Part shown: positions 36,453 to 45,248 of the stretch, piece by piece
How positions within the stretch are numbered: the first letter of the stretch is position 1
How the letters are laid out: the number at the start of each line of letters is the position of its first letter
Assembly (NCBI RefSeq): GCF_000802185.1
Contig: NZ_KN676118.1
Location: 1 to 45,592 of the forward strand
Direction of reading: 5' to 3'
Source of the DNA: Belnapia sp. F-4-1
GTDB lineage: Bacteria > Pseudomonadota > Alphaproteobacteria > Acetobacterales > Acetobacteraceae
Length of the DNA: 45,592 nt
The notes under the pieces: generated by a model
What the model was told of the DNA's origin: nothing
The model's input: the letters and a program-made list of their open reading frames with translations, nothing else
The model's database searches: none
Translations under genes and position numbers: made by a program

Positions 36453-37303
36453 GCCTGGAGCGGCGGCGCCAGATGATCGAGCCGGAGCACCCGCAGCTGC
36501 CGGTGGTGCGGCAGTGTGAGCTGGTCTCGATTAACCGGTCGGGCTTCTATTACCGGCTCAAGGGCGAGACGGCGCTGAACCTGGAGCTGATGCGGCTGAT
36601 CGACGTGCAGTTTCTGGCGACGCCCTGGTATGGCTCTCGGCAGATGGCGCGGCACCTGCGGCGCGAGGGCTACGTGGTCGGCCGCAAGCGCATCCGGCGG
36701 CTGATGACGAAGATGGGGCTGGCGCCGATCTACCAGCGGCCACGGACGACGGTGTCGCATCCCGAGCACCGGATCTTTCCCTAACTGCTGCGGGATCTGG
36801 TGATCGACAGGCCTAACCAAGTCTGGTGCGCAGACATCACCTACCTGCCGATGCGGCGCGGCTTTCTCTACCTGGTCGCGGTGATGGACTGGGCGACGCG
36901 CAAGGTGTTGGCCTGGCGGGTGTCGAACACGATGGAGGTCGAGTTCTGCCTCGAGGTGCTGGAGGAGGCTATGGCGCGGATTGGACGGCCGGAGATCTTC
37001 AATACCGACCAAGGCAGCCAGTTCACCTCGCCGCGGTTCGCCGGCCTGCTGCAGCAGGCCGAGGTGCGCATCTCGATGGATGGTCGAGGCCGCTGGATGG
37101 AAAATGTCTTCATCGAGCGGCTGTGGCGCAGCCTGAAGTACGAGTGCGTCTACCTGCATGCCTTCGAAACTGGCTCAGAGCTGCGGGCCGGGCTGTTGAA
37201 GTGGATCGGCTACTACAATGCCGGACGCCCACACAGCGCACTTGCTGGGCGGACCCCGGATGAGGCGTATGGGGCGCAGCAGATGGCGAGATTGGCGGCC
37301 TGA
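36449..37303 (+). pseudogene. IS3-family OrfB (integrase) with an in-frame TAA
   Basis: OrfB overlaps OrfA by four bases (ATGA). The first 111 codons (MSLERRRQMIEPEHPQLPVV) end at TAA 36782-36784 in HRIFP-stop-LLRDLVIDRPNQVW. The same frame continues to 37303 with the catalytic core: WCADITYLPM, NTDQGSQFTS and FIERLWRSLKYE. The expected residue at the stop is Tyr, so TAC or TAT to TAA is likely. One nonsense codon has probably silenced this copy. Confidence 0.85.
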
Positions 37304-37523
37304 CGAGAACCAGGACCGAGCTTATCCAGGCCGTCATCCTGTCCGACGAGTAGGGACCACCTCACTGTCTCGCCGCAACAGCCTATTGGATCAAAGTCAT
37401 CAAGCTCTAACAGGCCTTAGACCTCCCGATCCGTAAGCGTCCGGCCTGCACCGCCTTCCCTGGCTTGTAGCGTCCGTTGAGGCTGGCGGCCTTAATGTCG
37501 GGCGTAAGGTCGTCTGTAAGGTC

Positions 37524-37922
37524 ATGAGCATCGGGACGGTCGAGATCATCACCGGGCGTGAGCGGCGTCGGCGTTGGAGCGTAGCGGACAAGCTCCGCAT
37601 CCTGGCCGAATGCGAGGCGCCTGGCGTGCAGGTGGCAGAGGTGGCGGCCCGGCACGGCGTCTACCGCAGTCTGGTGTTTCAGTGGCGACGACAGGCCCGG
37701 GATGGCCTGCTGGTGGCTGAACCAACGCCGGAGTTCGTGCCGGTCCGCGTCGCCGATGTCGACCGCCGGGACGAGCCCCTGCCGGAGCCGGAGCCCACGC
37801 CGCCACCATCCCGCAAGGCTGCAGCGATCGAGATTGAGCTGCCCGACGGCATCCGGCTGCGGGTGGGCGAGGAGGTCGGCCTTGTCGCCCTGCGGCGGGT
37901 GCTGGCGGCGCTGCGCGGGTGA
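37524..37922 (+). CDS. tnpA: IS66-family TnpA
   Basis: A 132-residue accessory protein of IS66 (MSIGTVEIITGRERRRRWSV). An HTH_Tnp_1-like part contains WSVADKLRILAECEAPGVQV followed by AEVAARHGVYRSLVFQWRRQ. A Pro-rich linker and a C-terminal IEIELPDGIRLRVGEEV block follow. Its TGA overlaps the next start. Confidence 0.9.
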   Translation: MSIGTVEIITGRERRRRWSVADKLRILAECEAPGVQVAEVAARHGVYRSLVFQWRRQARDGLLVAEPTPEFVPVRVADVDRRDEPLPEPEPTPPPSRKAAAIEIELPDGIRLRVGEEVGLVALRRVLAALRG

Positions 37923-38269
37923 TCCCGGGACCACCGCCGGGGGTGCGGGTCTGGCTGGCCGCGGGCTCGACCGACATGCGGCGCGGCTTCGACGGGCTGG
38001 CGCGGCAGGTGCAGGAGGCGCTCGGGCAGGATCCGTTCAGCGGGCAGCTGTTCGTGTTCCGCGGCCGCCGCGGCGACCTGGTCAAGGCGCTGTGGTGGGA
38101 TGGACAGGGCCTGGTGCTCTACGCCAAGCGGCTGGAGCGCGGTCACTATGTCTGGCCGCAGGCTAAGGATGGCGTGGTGTCGCTGACGCCTGCGCAGCTC
38201 TCGATGCTGCTGGAGGGCATCGACTGGCGCATGCCCACCCGGACCTGGCGGCCGGAGATGGCGGGGTAG
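37919..38269 (+). CDS. tnpB: IS66-family TnpB (Orf2)
   Basis: A 116-residue protein with the classic IS66 Orf2 sequence: [40 protein letters not shown], then [17 protein letters not shown]. It is needed for transposition in the family, with an unclear molecular role. It overlaps tnpA by four bases. Confidence 0.95.
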   Translation: MIPGPPPGVRVWLAAGSTDMRRGFDGLARQVQEALGQDPFSGQLFVFRGRRGDLVKALWWDGQGLVLYAKRLERGHYVWPQAKDGVVSLTPAQLSMLLEGIDWRMPTRTWRPEMAG

Positions 38270-38327
38270 CGTCGGCTCGTACGGGATTCATTCGCCGCGA
38301 CGCGGCGGCGTCGGGGATCATGCCGTC

Positions 38328-39869
38328 GTGGTCATCGATCCCGCTGCCCTGCCTGACGACGTCGACGCGCTGCGCGCCATCGTGCTGGCGCAGGCCGCGG
38401 CGCTGGCCGACCAGCGCGGGCTGATCGAGCGGCTCCGGCTCCAGCTCGCCCGGCTGCGCCGCATGCAGTTCGGCCGCTCGTCGGAGCGGCTGGCGGCCGA
38501 GGCCGATCAACTGGAGCTGGCGCTCGAGGAGCTGGAGGCGGAGGCGCCCACCCTGCCACCGGCCGAGGACCCGGCGGACACCGTGGCCAAGCCAGAGCGC
38601 TGCAAGCCTGCCCGCCGCTCGCTGCCGGAGCACCTGCCGCGTGAGGTGGTCGAGCACGGTGTCGAGGCCCATGCCTGTGCGGCCTGCGGCGGTACGCTGC
38701 GCCGCCTCGGTGAGGACGTGACCGAGGTCTTGGACTACCTGCCGGGCCGGTTCCGCGTGCTCCGCCATGTCCGGCCGAAGTTCTCCTGCCGCGGCTGCGA
38801 GGCCATCAGTCAGGCTCCGGCGCCGAGCCTGCCGATCCGCCGCGGCCGTGCCACGGCGAGCCTGCTTGCCCACGTGCTGGTGGCCAAATACGCCGACCAC
38901 CTGCCGCTCTACCGCCAGAGCGAGATCTACGCCCGCGCCGGCGTCGACCTGCAGCGCTCGACGCTCGCCGATTGGGTCGGCCAGTCGGCGGCGCTGCTGC
39001 GGCCGCTGCTGGACGCCTTGGCCCGGCACGTCCTGGCGGGCGCCGTGCTGCATGCCAACGACACGCCGGTGCCGGTCCTCGCCCCCGGTCTCGGCAGGAC
39101 CAGCACCGGCAGGCTCTGGGCCTATCTCCGCGACGAGCGGCCGCATGGCAGCACGATCCCGCCCGCCGTGCTCTACCGCTACAGCCCGGACCGCCGGGCC
39201 GAGCATCCTAAGGCGCACCTTGCCGGGTTCCGCGGGGTGCTGCAGGCCGATGGCTACAGCGGGTTCGGCGGCCTGTACGATGGTGGCCGAGTCCAGGAGG
39301 CGGCGTGCTGGGCACATGTCCGACGCTACTTCTTCGAGTTGCACGCCACCGGCCGGGCGCCGCTGGCGACCGAGGCGGTGCGGCGCATCGGCCTGCTCTA
39401 TGCCATCGAACAAGACATCCGCGGCCAGCCGCCTGACGAGCGGGCCAAGCAGCGCCAAGCCAGGGCCCGGCCAATCATCGAGAGCCTGCGTACCTGGCTC
39501 GACGCGACCCTCGGCCGGATCTCCGGCCGCAGCGACCTTGCCGTGGCCATCCGCTATGCCCGCAGCCGATGGGAGGCGCTGACGCGCTACGTCGCGGACG
39601 GCAGGCTGGAAGTGGATAACAACCCAGTCGAGCGTGCGATCCGGCCACTGGCCCTTGGCCGGAAGAACTGGCTGTTCGCCGGATCCGACACCGGTGGCCA
39701 TCGTGCCGCGGCAATCGCCTCGCTGATCGCCACCGCCAAGCTCAACGGTCTCGACCCGGAGGCCTATCTCCACCACGTATTGGAGCGCATCGCCGACCAT
39801 CCCGTCAGCCGCGTCGCTGAACTCCTGCCGTGGAACCTGCCAAGCAACACTGAACCTGCAGCAATTTGA
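38328..39869 (+). CDS. tnpC: IS66-family TnpC transposase
   Basis: A 513-residue transposase, full length for the family. An N-terminal coiled coil ([20 protein letters not shown]) is followed by a zinc-binding region ([21 protein letters not shown]) and the DDE domain with Asp in [10 protein letters not shown], Asp in [12 protein letters not shown] and Glu in [20 protein letters not shown]. The C-terminal IS66_C part ([20 protein letters not shown]) is present. No defects are seen. Confidence 0.95.
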   Translation: MVIDPAALPDDVDALRAIVLAQAAALADQRGLIERLRLQLARLRRMQFGRSSERLAAEADQLELALEELEAEAPTLPPAEDPADTVAKPERCKPARRSLPEHLPREVVEHGVEAHACAACGGTLRRLGEDVTEVLDYLPGRFRVLRHVRPKFSCRGCEAISQAPAPSLPIRRGRATASLLAHVLVAKYADHLPLYRQSEIYARAGVDLQRSTLADWVGQSAALLRPLLDALARHVLAGAVLHANDTPVPVLAPGLGRTSTGRLWAYLRDERPHGSTIPPAVLYRYSPDRRAEHPKAHLAGFRGVLQADGYSGFGGLYDGGRVQEAACWAHVRRYFFELHATGRAPLATEAVRRIGLLYAIEQDIRGQPPDERAKQRQARARPIIESLRTWLDATLGRISGRSDLAVAIRYARSRWEALTRYVADGRLEVDNNPVERAIRPLALGRKNWLFAGSDTGGHRAAAIASLIATAKLNGLDPEAYLHHVLERIADHPVSRVAELLPWNLPSNTEPAAI

Positions 39870-39899
39870 CGGCCGGGCGCCGCATCACCGGACGCTTAC

Positions 39900-40240
39900 C
39901 CCGATCCGAGCGTCGCAGGCTCTTCGGTCCAATTTGGTTGCAACTACAGCCACTGGCTGCGTGAACGATGCATCGGTGCTTATCGCCGGCGCGGCCGTTG
40001 GTGGCGCCTATGCCCTGCTGCGCAAGCTCGTCGACACGGTACCGCTCTCGAAGGCCAGGTCGCGGTGTCATTTCCTGCCGCCCTGGCCGCCTAGCGCAGG
40101 TCGTTTGATGCCCCTCAGTGATACGTATGCCGCGACAGCTGTGCCATTTACGATGCGCTAGCATGAGCGGCTGGCCCAGTCAGCGGAGGACACATAAATG
40201 AGTGGTTGCCGCCCTGTGCAGGCACCTCCCAGGAGGCAGG
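39900..40240. other. Intergenic region with no supported gene
   Basis: About 340 bases after IS66. One frame reads ATTATGCVNDASVLIAGAAV and resembles a fragment of a small Ala/Val-rich protein but has no proper start. An AGGAGG site at its right edge serves the kinase gene. Confidence 0.4.
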
Positions 40241-42592
40241 ATGAACACGTCCACAAAAGACGGCGCCAGCCGCGGTCCATCCCCGGAAAATGACGGTTGC
40301 CCGACCGACGCGGCCAAGGTCGAGGCATCGCGGCTGGCGGTACTGCGGCGCTACGCGATCCTTGATACACCGGCGGAGGCGGCCTTCGACCGGTTGGCCG
40401 CGCTTGCCTGCGAACTCCTTGAGACGCCGATGGCAATGGTTTCGCTCATCGACGAGACCCGCCAGTGGTTCAAGGCACGCATTGGCACGGACCTCCGGGA
40501 GGTGCGGCGCGAACTGGCGTTCTGCGATCACACCATCCGGGGCGGGCCGGACGAGGTGCTGGTCGTGCCCGACCTAGAGGCCGATCCACGGTTTGCGTCC
40601 AACCCACTGGTCGCCGGCAGCCCGCATCTCCGCTTTTACGCTGGTGCGCCGCTTGTCGGCCCGGGTGGGGAGGTGCTCGGGACCGTTAGTGTGCTGTCCA
40701 CCAAGCCGCGCCCCGAGGGTCTCTCGGAAGCGGAGAGGCGCGGGCTTCGCAACCTGGCCGCAATGGCAACTGACGAGCTGGAGTTGCGACTGCAGTCGCG
40801 CCTGTCCCGAGAGGCGATGGTACGTGCCGAGGCGGCGCGGGCCGCCGAGGAGCGACTGCGCCGTGCGCAGGAGGCCGCCGGGGTCGTCGCCTTCGAGATT
40901 ACCGGCCGAGGCGGAACAATTGCCGACGTGGCCCCCCGAGCCGGCGGACTGCGCCAAGTTCTCGGCCTATCGCCCGGTACTGTGCTGAGTCTCCGCCACG
41001 TGCTTGGCGTGATGCACCCGGAGGATCGCTCTGTGCTGGCCGCCGAGGCCCGTCGGCTGACCGCCGCGGGCGGAGAGTTCCGCCTCGAGCTCCGGGTTAG
41101 ATCCGGGCGTTGGCTGCAGGCGCGCGGCGAGGTCGAGGCTAGCAAAGGCCAGGACCAAATGCCGAATTGGCGCGTCTCTGGGGTAGTTCTCGACATCACA
41201 GAGCGCAAGGAGATGGAGCTCGCGTTGCGCGAAGCCGAGCTCCGCCAACGTACACTCTTCGAGACTGCGCCTTTCGGCGTTATCGTTATCGACCCCGCAA
41301 CGCACCGCATCCTCGACGTCAACGGACGGGTCTGCATCGACTACGGCTACACGCGCGAGGAACTCCTTCGCCTCTCGCTGGCCGACATCGACGCGCTCGG
41401 AGATTCTGAGGCCATTCGCGTCCGGGGTAGGGCGCATGCCGTCCGGCCTGGCACCCAGGAGGTCGAGGCGCAGCATCGGACTAAGTCCGGCGAAATCCGC
41501 GACGTCCTCGTCCGGGCGCAGGGCGTCGTGCTCGGCGGGCGGGACGTGACCTACGGCGCGCACATCGACATCACCGCCCGGAAGGCCGCCGAGGCAGCAC
41601 TGCGCGAAAGCGAGGCCGAATTCCGGGCGGCGTTCGAGCAAGCCTCCGTGCCGATGTCGGAGGTAGACTGCGCCACGGGTTGTCTGCTCCGGGCCAACGC
41701 CGCCTATGCACGGCTCGTCGGGCGGCCCGTAGAGGACATCGTAGGCCGGCCTTTCTCCGACCTTGTGCATCCCGACGACCGGTCCGAGGATTTCGAGGGA
41801 TTCCGACGCGTGTGTCGAGGCGAAGCGCCCACGCATCAAGTCGCCAAGCGCTACCTGCGACCCGACGGTTCGGTCCGTTGGACCGAGCTGACCTCGGCTC
41901 CCGTGCGCGACGCGGCAGCGCGGATCGTGCGAACTGTGGCGATCGTCCAGGACGTGACGGAGCGTCGGACGGCCGAGGAACGTCAGGCCCTGCTGGTACG
42001 CGAGGTGGACCACCGAGCGAAGAACGTGCTGGCCGTCGTGCAAGCAGCGCTGCGGCTGACGCCGAAGGGCGACACTGAGGCCTATGCCAGGGCTGTCGAG
42101 GGTCGGGTGATGGCGCTTGCCCGAGCCCATACGCTGCTTGCAGCGGGACGCTGGACCGGGGCCCGGCTGCGGGCCCTGCTCGAGAGCGAACTAGCAGCCT
42201 TCCTGTCGGCCACAGGAACGAGCGCTGAAGGCGGACAGCGGGCTGAGCTGAACGGCCCTGATATACTGCTCCCGCCAGCCTCGGCGCAGGCGCTGTCGAT
42301 GGCCCTGCACGAACTCGCCACGAATGCTACCAAGCACGGGGCGCTTTCAGCACCGGGAGGGCGGATTTCAGTATCGTGGCGTATTGCAGGGGAGAGCGAC
42401 AGGGGGGTGCTTTGGCTGCGGTGGAGCGAGGCTGATGGGCCACCGGTCGCCGGGCAGCCGGAGCGCCGAGGATTCGGCTCCCGGGTAATCGGAGCCACCG
42501 TCCGGGAGCAGCTTGGCGGCACAGTGCGCATGGTTTGGGAGCCCAGCGGGCTAATCTGCGAACTGTCTGTGCCGCTCGAGCAAAAGCGATGA
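40241..42592 (+). CDS. HWE-family sensor histidine kinase (GAF-PAS-PAS-PAS)
   Basis: A 783-residue soluble kinase. ATG 40241 follows AGGAGG by four bases. A GAF domain spans about residues 30-185 (AILDTPAEAAFDRLAALACE, FYAGAPLVGPGGEVLGTVSV). Three PAS/PAC modules follow at about 205-322, 325-447 and 450-575, each ending with a DIT/DVTERR-type PAC motif. The HWE kinase core has the phosphoacceptor His591 in VREVDHRAKNVLAVV, the N box HELATNATKHGALSAPGG, and GFGSRVI. No membrane segment is present, so it senses inside the cell. No response regulator is adjacent. Confidence 0.93.
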   Translation: MNTSTKDGASRGPSPENDGCPTDAAKVEASRLAVLRRYAILDTPAEAAFDRLAALACELLETPMAMVSLIDETRQWFKARIGTDLREVRRELAFCDHTIRGGPDEVLVVPDLEADPRFASNPLVAGSPHLRFYAGAPLVGPGGEVLGTVSVLSTKPRPEGLSEAERRGLRNLAAMATDELELRLQSRLSREAMVRAEAARAAEERLRRAQEAAGVVAFEITGRGGTIADVAPRAGGLRQVLGLSPGTVLSLRHVLGVMHPEDRSVLAAEARRLTAAGGEFRLELRVRSGRWLQARGEVEASKGQDQMPNWRVSGVVLDITERKEMELALREAELRQRTLFETAPFGVIVIDPATHRILDVNGRVCIDYGYTREELLRLSLADIDALGDSEAIRVRGRAHAVRPGTQEVEAQHRTKSGEIRDVLVRAQGVVLGGRDVTYGAHIDITARKAAEAALRESEAEFRAAFEQASVPMSEVDCATGCLLRANAAYARLVGRPVEDIVGRPFSDLVHPDDRSEDFEGFRRVCRGEAPTHQVAKRYLRPDGSVRWTELTSAPVRDAAARIVRTVAIVQDVTERRTAEERQALLVREVDHRAKNVLAVVQAALRLTPKGDTEAYARAVEGRVMALARAHTLLAAGRWTGARLRALLESELAAFLSATGTSAEGGQRAELNGPDILLPPASAQALSMALHELATNATKHGALSAPGGRISVSWRIAGESDRGVLWLRWSEADGPPVAGQPERRGFGSRVIGATVREQLGGTVRMVWEPSGLICELSVPLEQKR

Positions 42593-42731
42593 TGATAAAA
42601 CCTATTCAGGCTGTACGCCGCGGGCTGCTGGTATTCCAAGGCACCGTGATGCTCCTGTATTGGTCAAAGCATCGCTCGTGCTGAGCGTCGAGTGTTTGAC
42701 GGGCGACAGAGATAGCCAAAGATCTCGCGGG

Positions 42732-43561
42732 GGAATTGTCAGGTTGTTGGGCTCTGGCCGGAACGAGGCGGCAGGGCCAGGATGGCGGATGACCCCCGAG
42801 CCCGCCACCTACCCCGGCTATCACTTTCCGGCTGAGATCATTCGCCACGCTGTCTGGCTGTACCACCTTTTCAGCCTGAGCTTCCGAGACATTGAGCTGA
42901 TCCTTGCCGAGCGCGGCATCGTCGTCAGTCACGAGAGTATCCGGCAGTGGTGCCTCATCTTTGGTGGCGAGTTTGCCCGCAAGCTCCGCAGGCGCCGACC
43001 TCAGCCCGACGATACCTGGCACTTGGATGAGGTCTTTCTGAAGATTAAAGGCGAGCTGTACTATCTCTGGCGTGCCGTCGACCGGCATGAGGTGGTGTTC
43101 GACATCCTGGTTCAGGATCGACGGAACGCCACGGCCGCCAAGCGCTTCTTCAAGCGCTTGCTCGCCGGGCTGAAGTACAAGCCAAAGCGCCTCGTCACCG
43201 ACGGCCTCCGCAGCTACGGCGTTGCGCATCGTGAACTGCTGCCCGAGGTGAACCACCAAACCAGTCGCTACCTGAACAACCGCGCCGAAAACTCGCACCG
43301 GCCGACGCGGCGCCAAGAGCGACAGATGCAACGCTTCAAGTCACCGGAGCAGGCCCAACGCTTCCTGTCATCCCACGCCATGATCTATGGCCACTTCCGT
43401 CCACAGCGGCACCTGATGACCGCTACTCAATATCGGCGCGCTCACGCCAGGGCCTTCCTCGTGTGGCGGTAGGAGACATGCGTCCAGATGGCGGCATGAG
43501 GTGCAGGGTCATGCCGTCACACGATGACGCACGCCTTGCAGCCCAACAAGTTGACAATGCC
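42732..43561 (+). mobile_element. IS6-family insertion sequence, second type
   Basis: The ends GGAATTGTCAGGTTGTTGGG (left) and GGCATTGTCAACTTGTTGGG (right, inward) match at 17 of 20 positions. The element is 830 bp and contains one transposase. The flanking 8 bases are CTCGCGGG (42724-42731) and CTCGGGGG (43562-43569), differing at one position, a possible decayed target duplication. Confidence 0.8.
42789..43472 (+). CDS. IS6-family transposase
   Basis: A 227-residue transposase from ATG 42789 (MTPEPATYPGYHFPAEIIRH). It has LSFRDIELILAERGIVVSHE, catalytic Asp in TWHLDEVFLKIKGELYYLW, Asp in RLVTDGLRSYG and Glu in NNRAENSHRPTRRQERQMQR. Length and motifs are normal. It is only distantly similar to the IS6 transposase at 31631. 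Confidence 0.9.
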   Translation: MTPEPATYPGYHFPAEIIRHAVWLYHLFSLSFRDIELILAERGIVVSHESIRQWCLIFGGEFARKLRRRRPQPDDTWHLDEVFLKIKGELYYLWRAVDRHEVVFDILVQDRRNATAAKRFFKRLLAGLKYKPKRLVTDGLRSYGVAHRELLPEVNHQTSRYLNNRAENSHRPTRRQERQMQRFKSPEQAQRFLSSHAMIYGHFRPQRHLMTATQYRRAHARAFLVWR

Positions 43562-43631
43562 CTCGGGGGTCATCCCGCCATCCTGGCCCTGCCGCCTCGT
43601 TCCGGCCAGAGCCCAACAACCTGACAATTCC
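43562..43631 (-). repeat. Inverted 70-bp remnant of a second copy of the IS6 left end
   Basis: The minus strand from 43631 repeats the first 69 bases of the adjacent element (42732-42800), from GGAATTGTCAGG to GATGACCCCCGAG, with one extra G (GGCGGGATG versus GGCGGATG). It is joined directly to the right end of the full copy. The rest of the second copy is gone. Confidence 0.85.
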
Positions 43632-43707
43632 TGTCCGAGGTAGCGTTGGCGGAGATGGGCGGCTCGCTATAGCGAAACCTGCAGGCCCCAGTTGTCTACA
43701 AGCTCGA

Positions 43708-44097
43708 CTATGAGCCTGCCAGCGAGCGGGCCATATTGCTGATGGCTTCCTGCTGCTTTTCGTCTGAGATTGAGGCGAAGTTGCGCATGAGCTCCAGCTG
43801 CATGCGCTGGCGTGGCGGTATCTCTTCAACCGCAGCTTCCGCGGACATGCCTTCGAAAAACCATGCAGGCTCGATGCCCAGCGTCTGTGCCACGGCGAAC
43901 AGGCGGCCTGCGGAAATGCGGTTCATCCCTCGCTCATACTTATGCTGCTGCTGGTAGGTCACGCCGATGGTGCGCGCCAGCTGCTGCTGTGACAGCCCCA
44001 TCATCACGCGTCTTTCGCGGATCCGGCGGCCAACATGCTCGTCCACCACCGTGGCTCGGTGGCTTTGTGGTTCGTCGTGTTGATTGTTCTGGCTCAC
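43708..44097 (-). CDS. XRE-family HTH transcriptional regulator
   Basis: A 129-residue regulator with GTG start 44097. After a 20-residue polar lead, residues 23-80 form an HTH_3 domain: RRIRERRVMMGLSQQQLART, then IGVTYQQQHKYERGMNRISA and GRLFAVAQTLGI. The C-terminal part (QRMQLELMRNFASISDEKQQ) is helical. This protein type is widespread in alphaproteobacteria, often in several copies. It lies divergent from the secreted-protein pseudogene at 44341, with about 240 bases between. Confidence 0.9.
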   Translation of the reverse strand: MSQNNQHDEPQSHRATVVDEHVGRRIRERRVMMGLSQQQLARTIGVTYQQQHKYERGMNRISAGRLFAVAQTLGIEPAWFFEGMSAEAAVEEIPPRQRMQLELMRNFASISDEKQQEAISNMARSLAGS

Positions 44098-44340
44098 GAT
44101 CTGGCGTCCTAGTTGATTGAAGCCGATCTAACGCGCCGTGTGGTAGTATTCGCTATATTATTACGCATACGTAAATTTATTCCTTGGATGTGACGGCAGC
44201 AGCCGGCCCGGATGAACTCGCGCTTGTTCGGCGGCTTCGTATTGGTGCTGGGCCGATGCAGGGATCATCTTCCGCCTCAAGCAAGGCCGGCCGGGCGTCA
44301 CGCCCTGAACTGCTGGCCTCCGAGACGGAGAACCAAGCCA

Positions 44341-44682
44341 TGTTCCGCACCACTGTATTTGCCTCGCTGATCGCCCTCGGTGCCGTGGGCGCTTGCCCAG
44401 GCGCAAGACAACGGCCCCCGCCTGGTGGGTGGCGGCGCCGATGGTGGCCCCCGCGTTGAGTACGTGACCCCGAGCCAGAATGTGGTCGGTGGCGGCTATG
44501 CCCGCATCACCGGCGAGAGCACCAACCGCAGCATCGCCTATTCGGGCCAGGCCACAGCGCAGCAGCAGAGTGGCAGTGTGGCCCAGCTGGTCGGTGGTGG
44601 CCGCGAGCAGACGCTGGTGTATGTCCCGGCGCAGGCTGCCAGCCCGACCCTTGCTGGCCAGTTTACCCGCCACGGCGGTTAA
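44341..44682 (+). pseudogene. Small secreted Gly-rich protein with a frameshift in its signal peptide
   Basis: From ATG 44341 the sequence is a perfect signal-peptide start (MFRTTVFASLIALGAVG), but the frame then gives Arg/Pro-rich sequence and stops near 44459. One base over, the frame reads ALAQAQDNGPRLVGGGADGG, then VEYVTPSQNVVGGGYARI and a mature region ending at TAA 44682. Dropping one G in GCCGTGGGCGCTTGCC would restore a normal signal peptide with an ALAQA cleavage site. A GTG at 44380 could start the second frame, without a signal peptide. Confidence 0.7.
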
Positions 44683-44715
44683 CTACACCACGAGTCAGGT
44701 TGGTGAGATTGCATG

Positions 44716-44736
44716 GGGCGCCTTTGGCGCCCTTTT
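44716..44736 (+). terminator. Rho-independent terminator
   Basis: GGGCGCC-TTT-GGCGCCC is a perfect 7-bp stem followed by TTTT, 34 bases after the stop of the secreted-protein gene. Confidence 0.8.
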
Positions 44737-44801
44737 GCATGTCCGGCAGCTTCATCAGGTCCCGTCTGGTATCGACTGCGGCGGTGACCAACATCCACGA
44801 C

Positions 44802-45134
44802 ATGAGCCTGCCGCCCGACCAGATGCCGCCCGTAAAGCCGAAGATCACGCCCGAGGAGCGCCGTCAGCGCGATGCCGATCGCCTGCAGACCATCCGGTTG
44901 CGGATGCTGGTCGGCCAGGCGCTGCATGACCGCTGCATCACCAGCCCTGCCGCGATTGCCGCAGCGATCGGGATGCCGGTGGCCGAGGCGATCAAGCTGA
45001 TGACGGGTAAACAGTGGCGGGCAGGTGATGTGGCGCTGCTTGAGGCTGCTGCCGCACGACTAAGGCTGGTGGTGCCGAGCCCTGGTGGGCGGGGCAGCCA
45101 GGCTTCTCCCAGCTCTAGGGAGAGAGCCCCCTAG
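44802..45134 (+). CDS. Small helix-turn-helix-like protein, paralogue of 763-1068
   Basis: A 110-residue protein (MSLPPDQMPPVKPKITPEER). It shares the opening, an ERRxRxADRLxxIRLxM block, an HTH-like PAAIAAAIGMPVAEAIKLMT and QWRAGDVALLEAAAARL with the gene at 763. The C-terminus (PSPGGRGSQASPSSRERAP) is different and low complexity. The bases just upstream (ACATCCACGACATG) also resemble those of the other copy (ACATCCACAACATG). Function unknown; DNA binding is inferred. Confidence 0.75.
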   Translation: MSLPPDQMPPVKPKITPEERRQRDADRLQTIRLRMLVGQALHDRCITSPAAIAAAIGMPVAEAIKLMTGKQWRAGDVALLEAAAARLRLVVPSPGGRGSQASPSSRERAP

Positions 45135-45248
45135 TTCCTCCGCTAACATGGCGTATGTCGGCGTTTGCTAAGCAGCAAAAGCCACAATGGCGCGACCGCA
45201 CAGTTCGCTACCCAGGGCTAGCCGGCATTGGCCAGCCCTGGGTGGTGG

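Larger units (their letters stand above)
36097..37364 (+). mobile_element. IS3-family insertion sequence
   Basis: The left end TGAGGTGGTCCCGGATCTCG and the right end read inward, TGAGGTGGTCCCTACTCGTC, share the first 12 bases and then a CGGACAGG word. The element is about 1268 bp, normal for IS3. The flanking bases (TTG left, CTG right) do not match, so there is no clear target duplication. It sits at the broken end of the IS630 remnant. Confidence 0.82.
37433..39899 (+). mobile_element. IS66-family element with perfect 8-bp target duplication
   Basis: The ends are GTAAGCGTCCGG at the left and the same sequence in inverse at the right (CCGGACGCTTAC). CCCGATCC occurs directly outside both ends (37425-37432 and 39900-39907), the 8-bp duplication expected for IS66. 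The element is 2467 bp and carries tnpA, tnpB and tnpC, all open. It is the most intact mobile element in the window and probably recent. Confidence 0.94.

Noticed and set aside
38163-39800. 545-codon open frame on the minus strand
   Set aside because: Antisense shadow of the IS66 tnpC gene; composition typical of GC-rich shadow frames.
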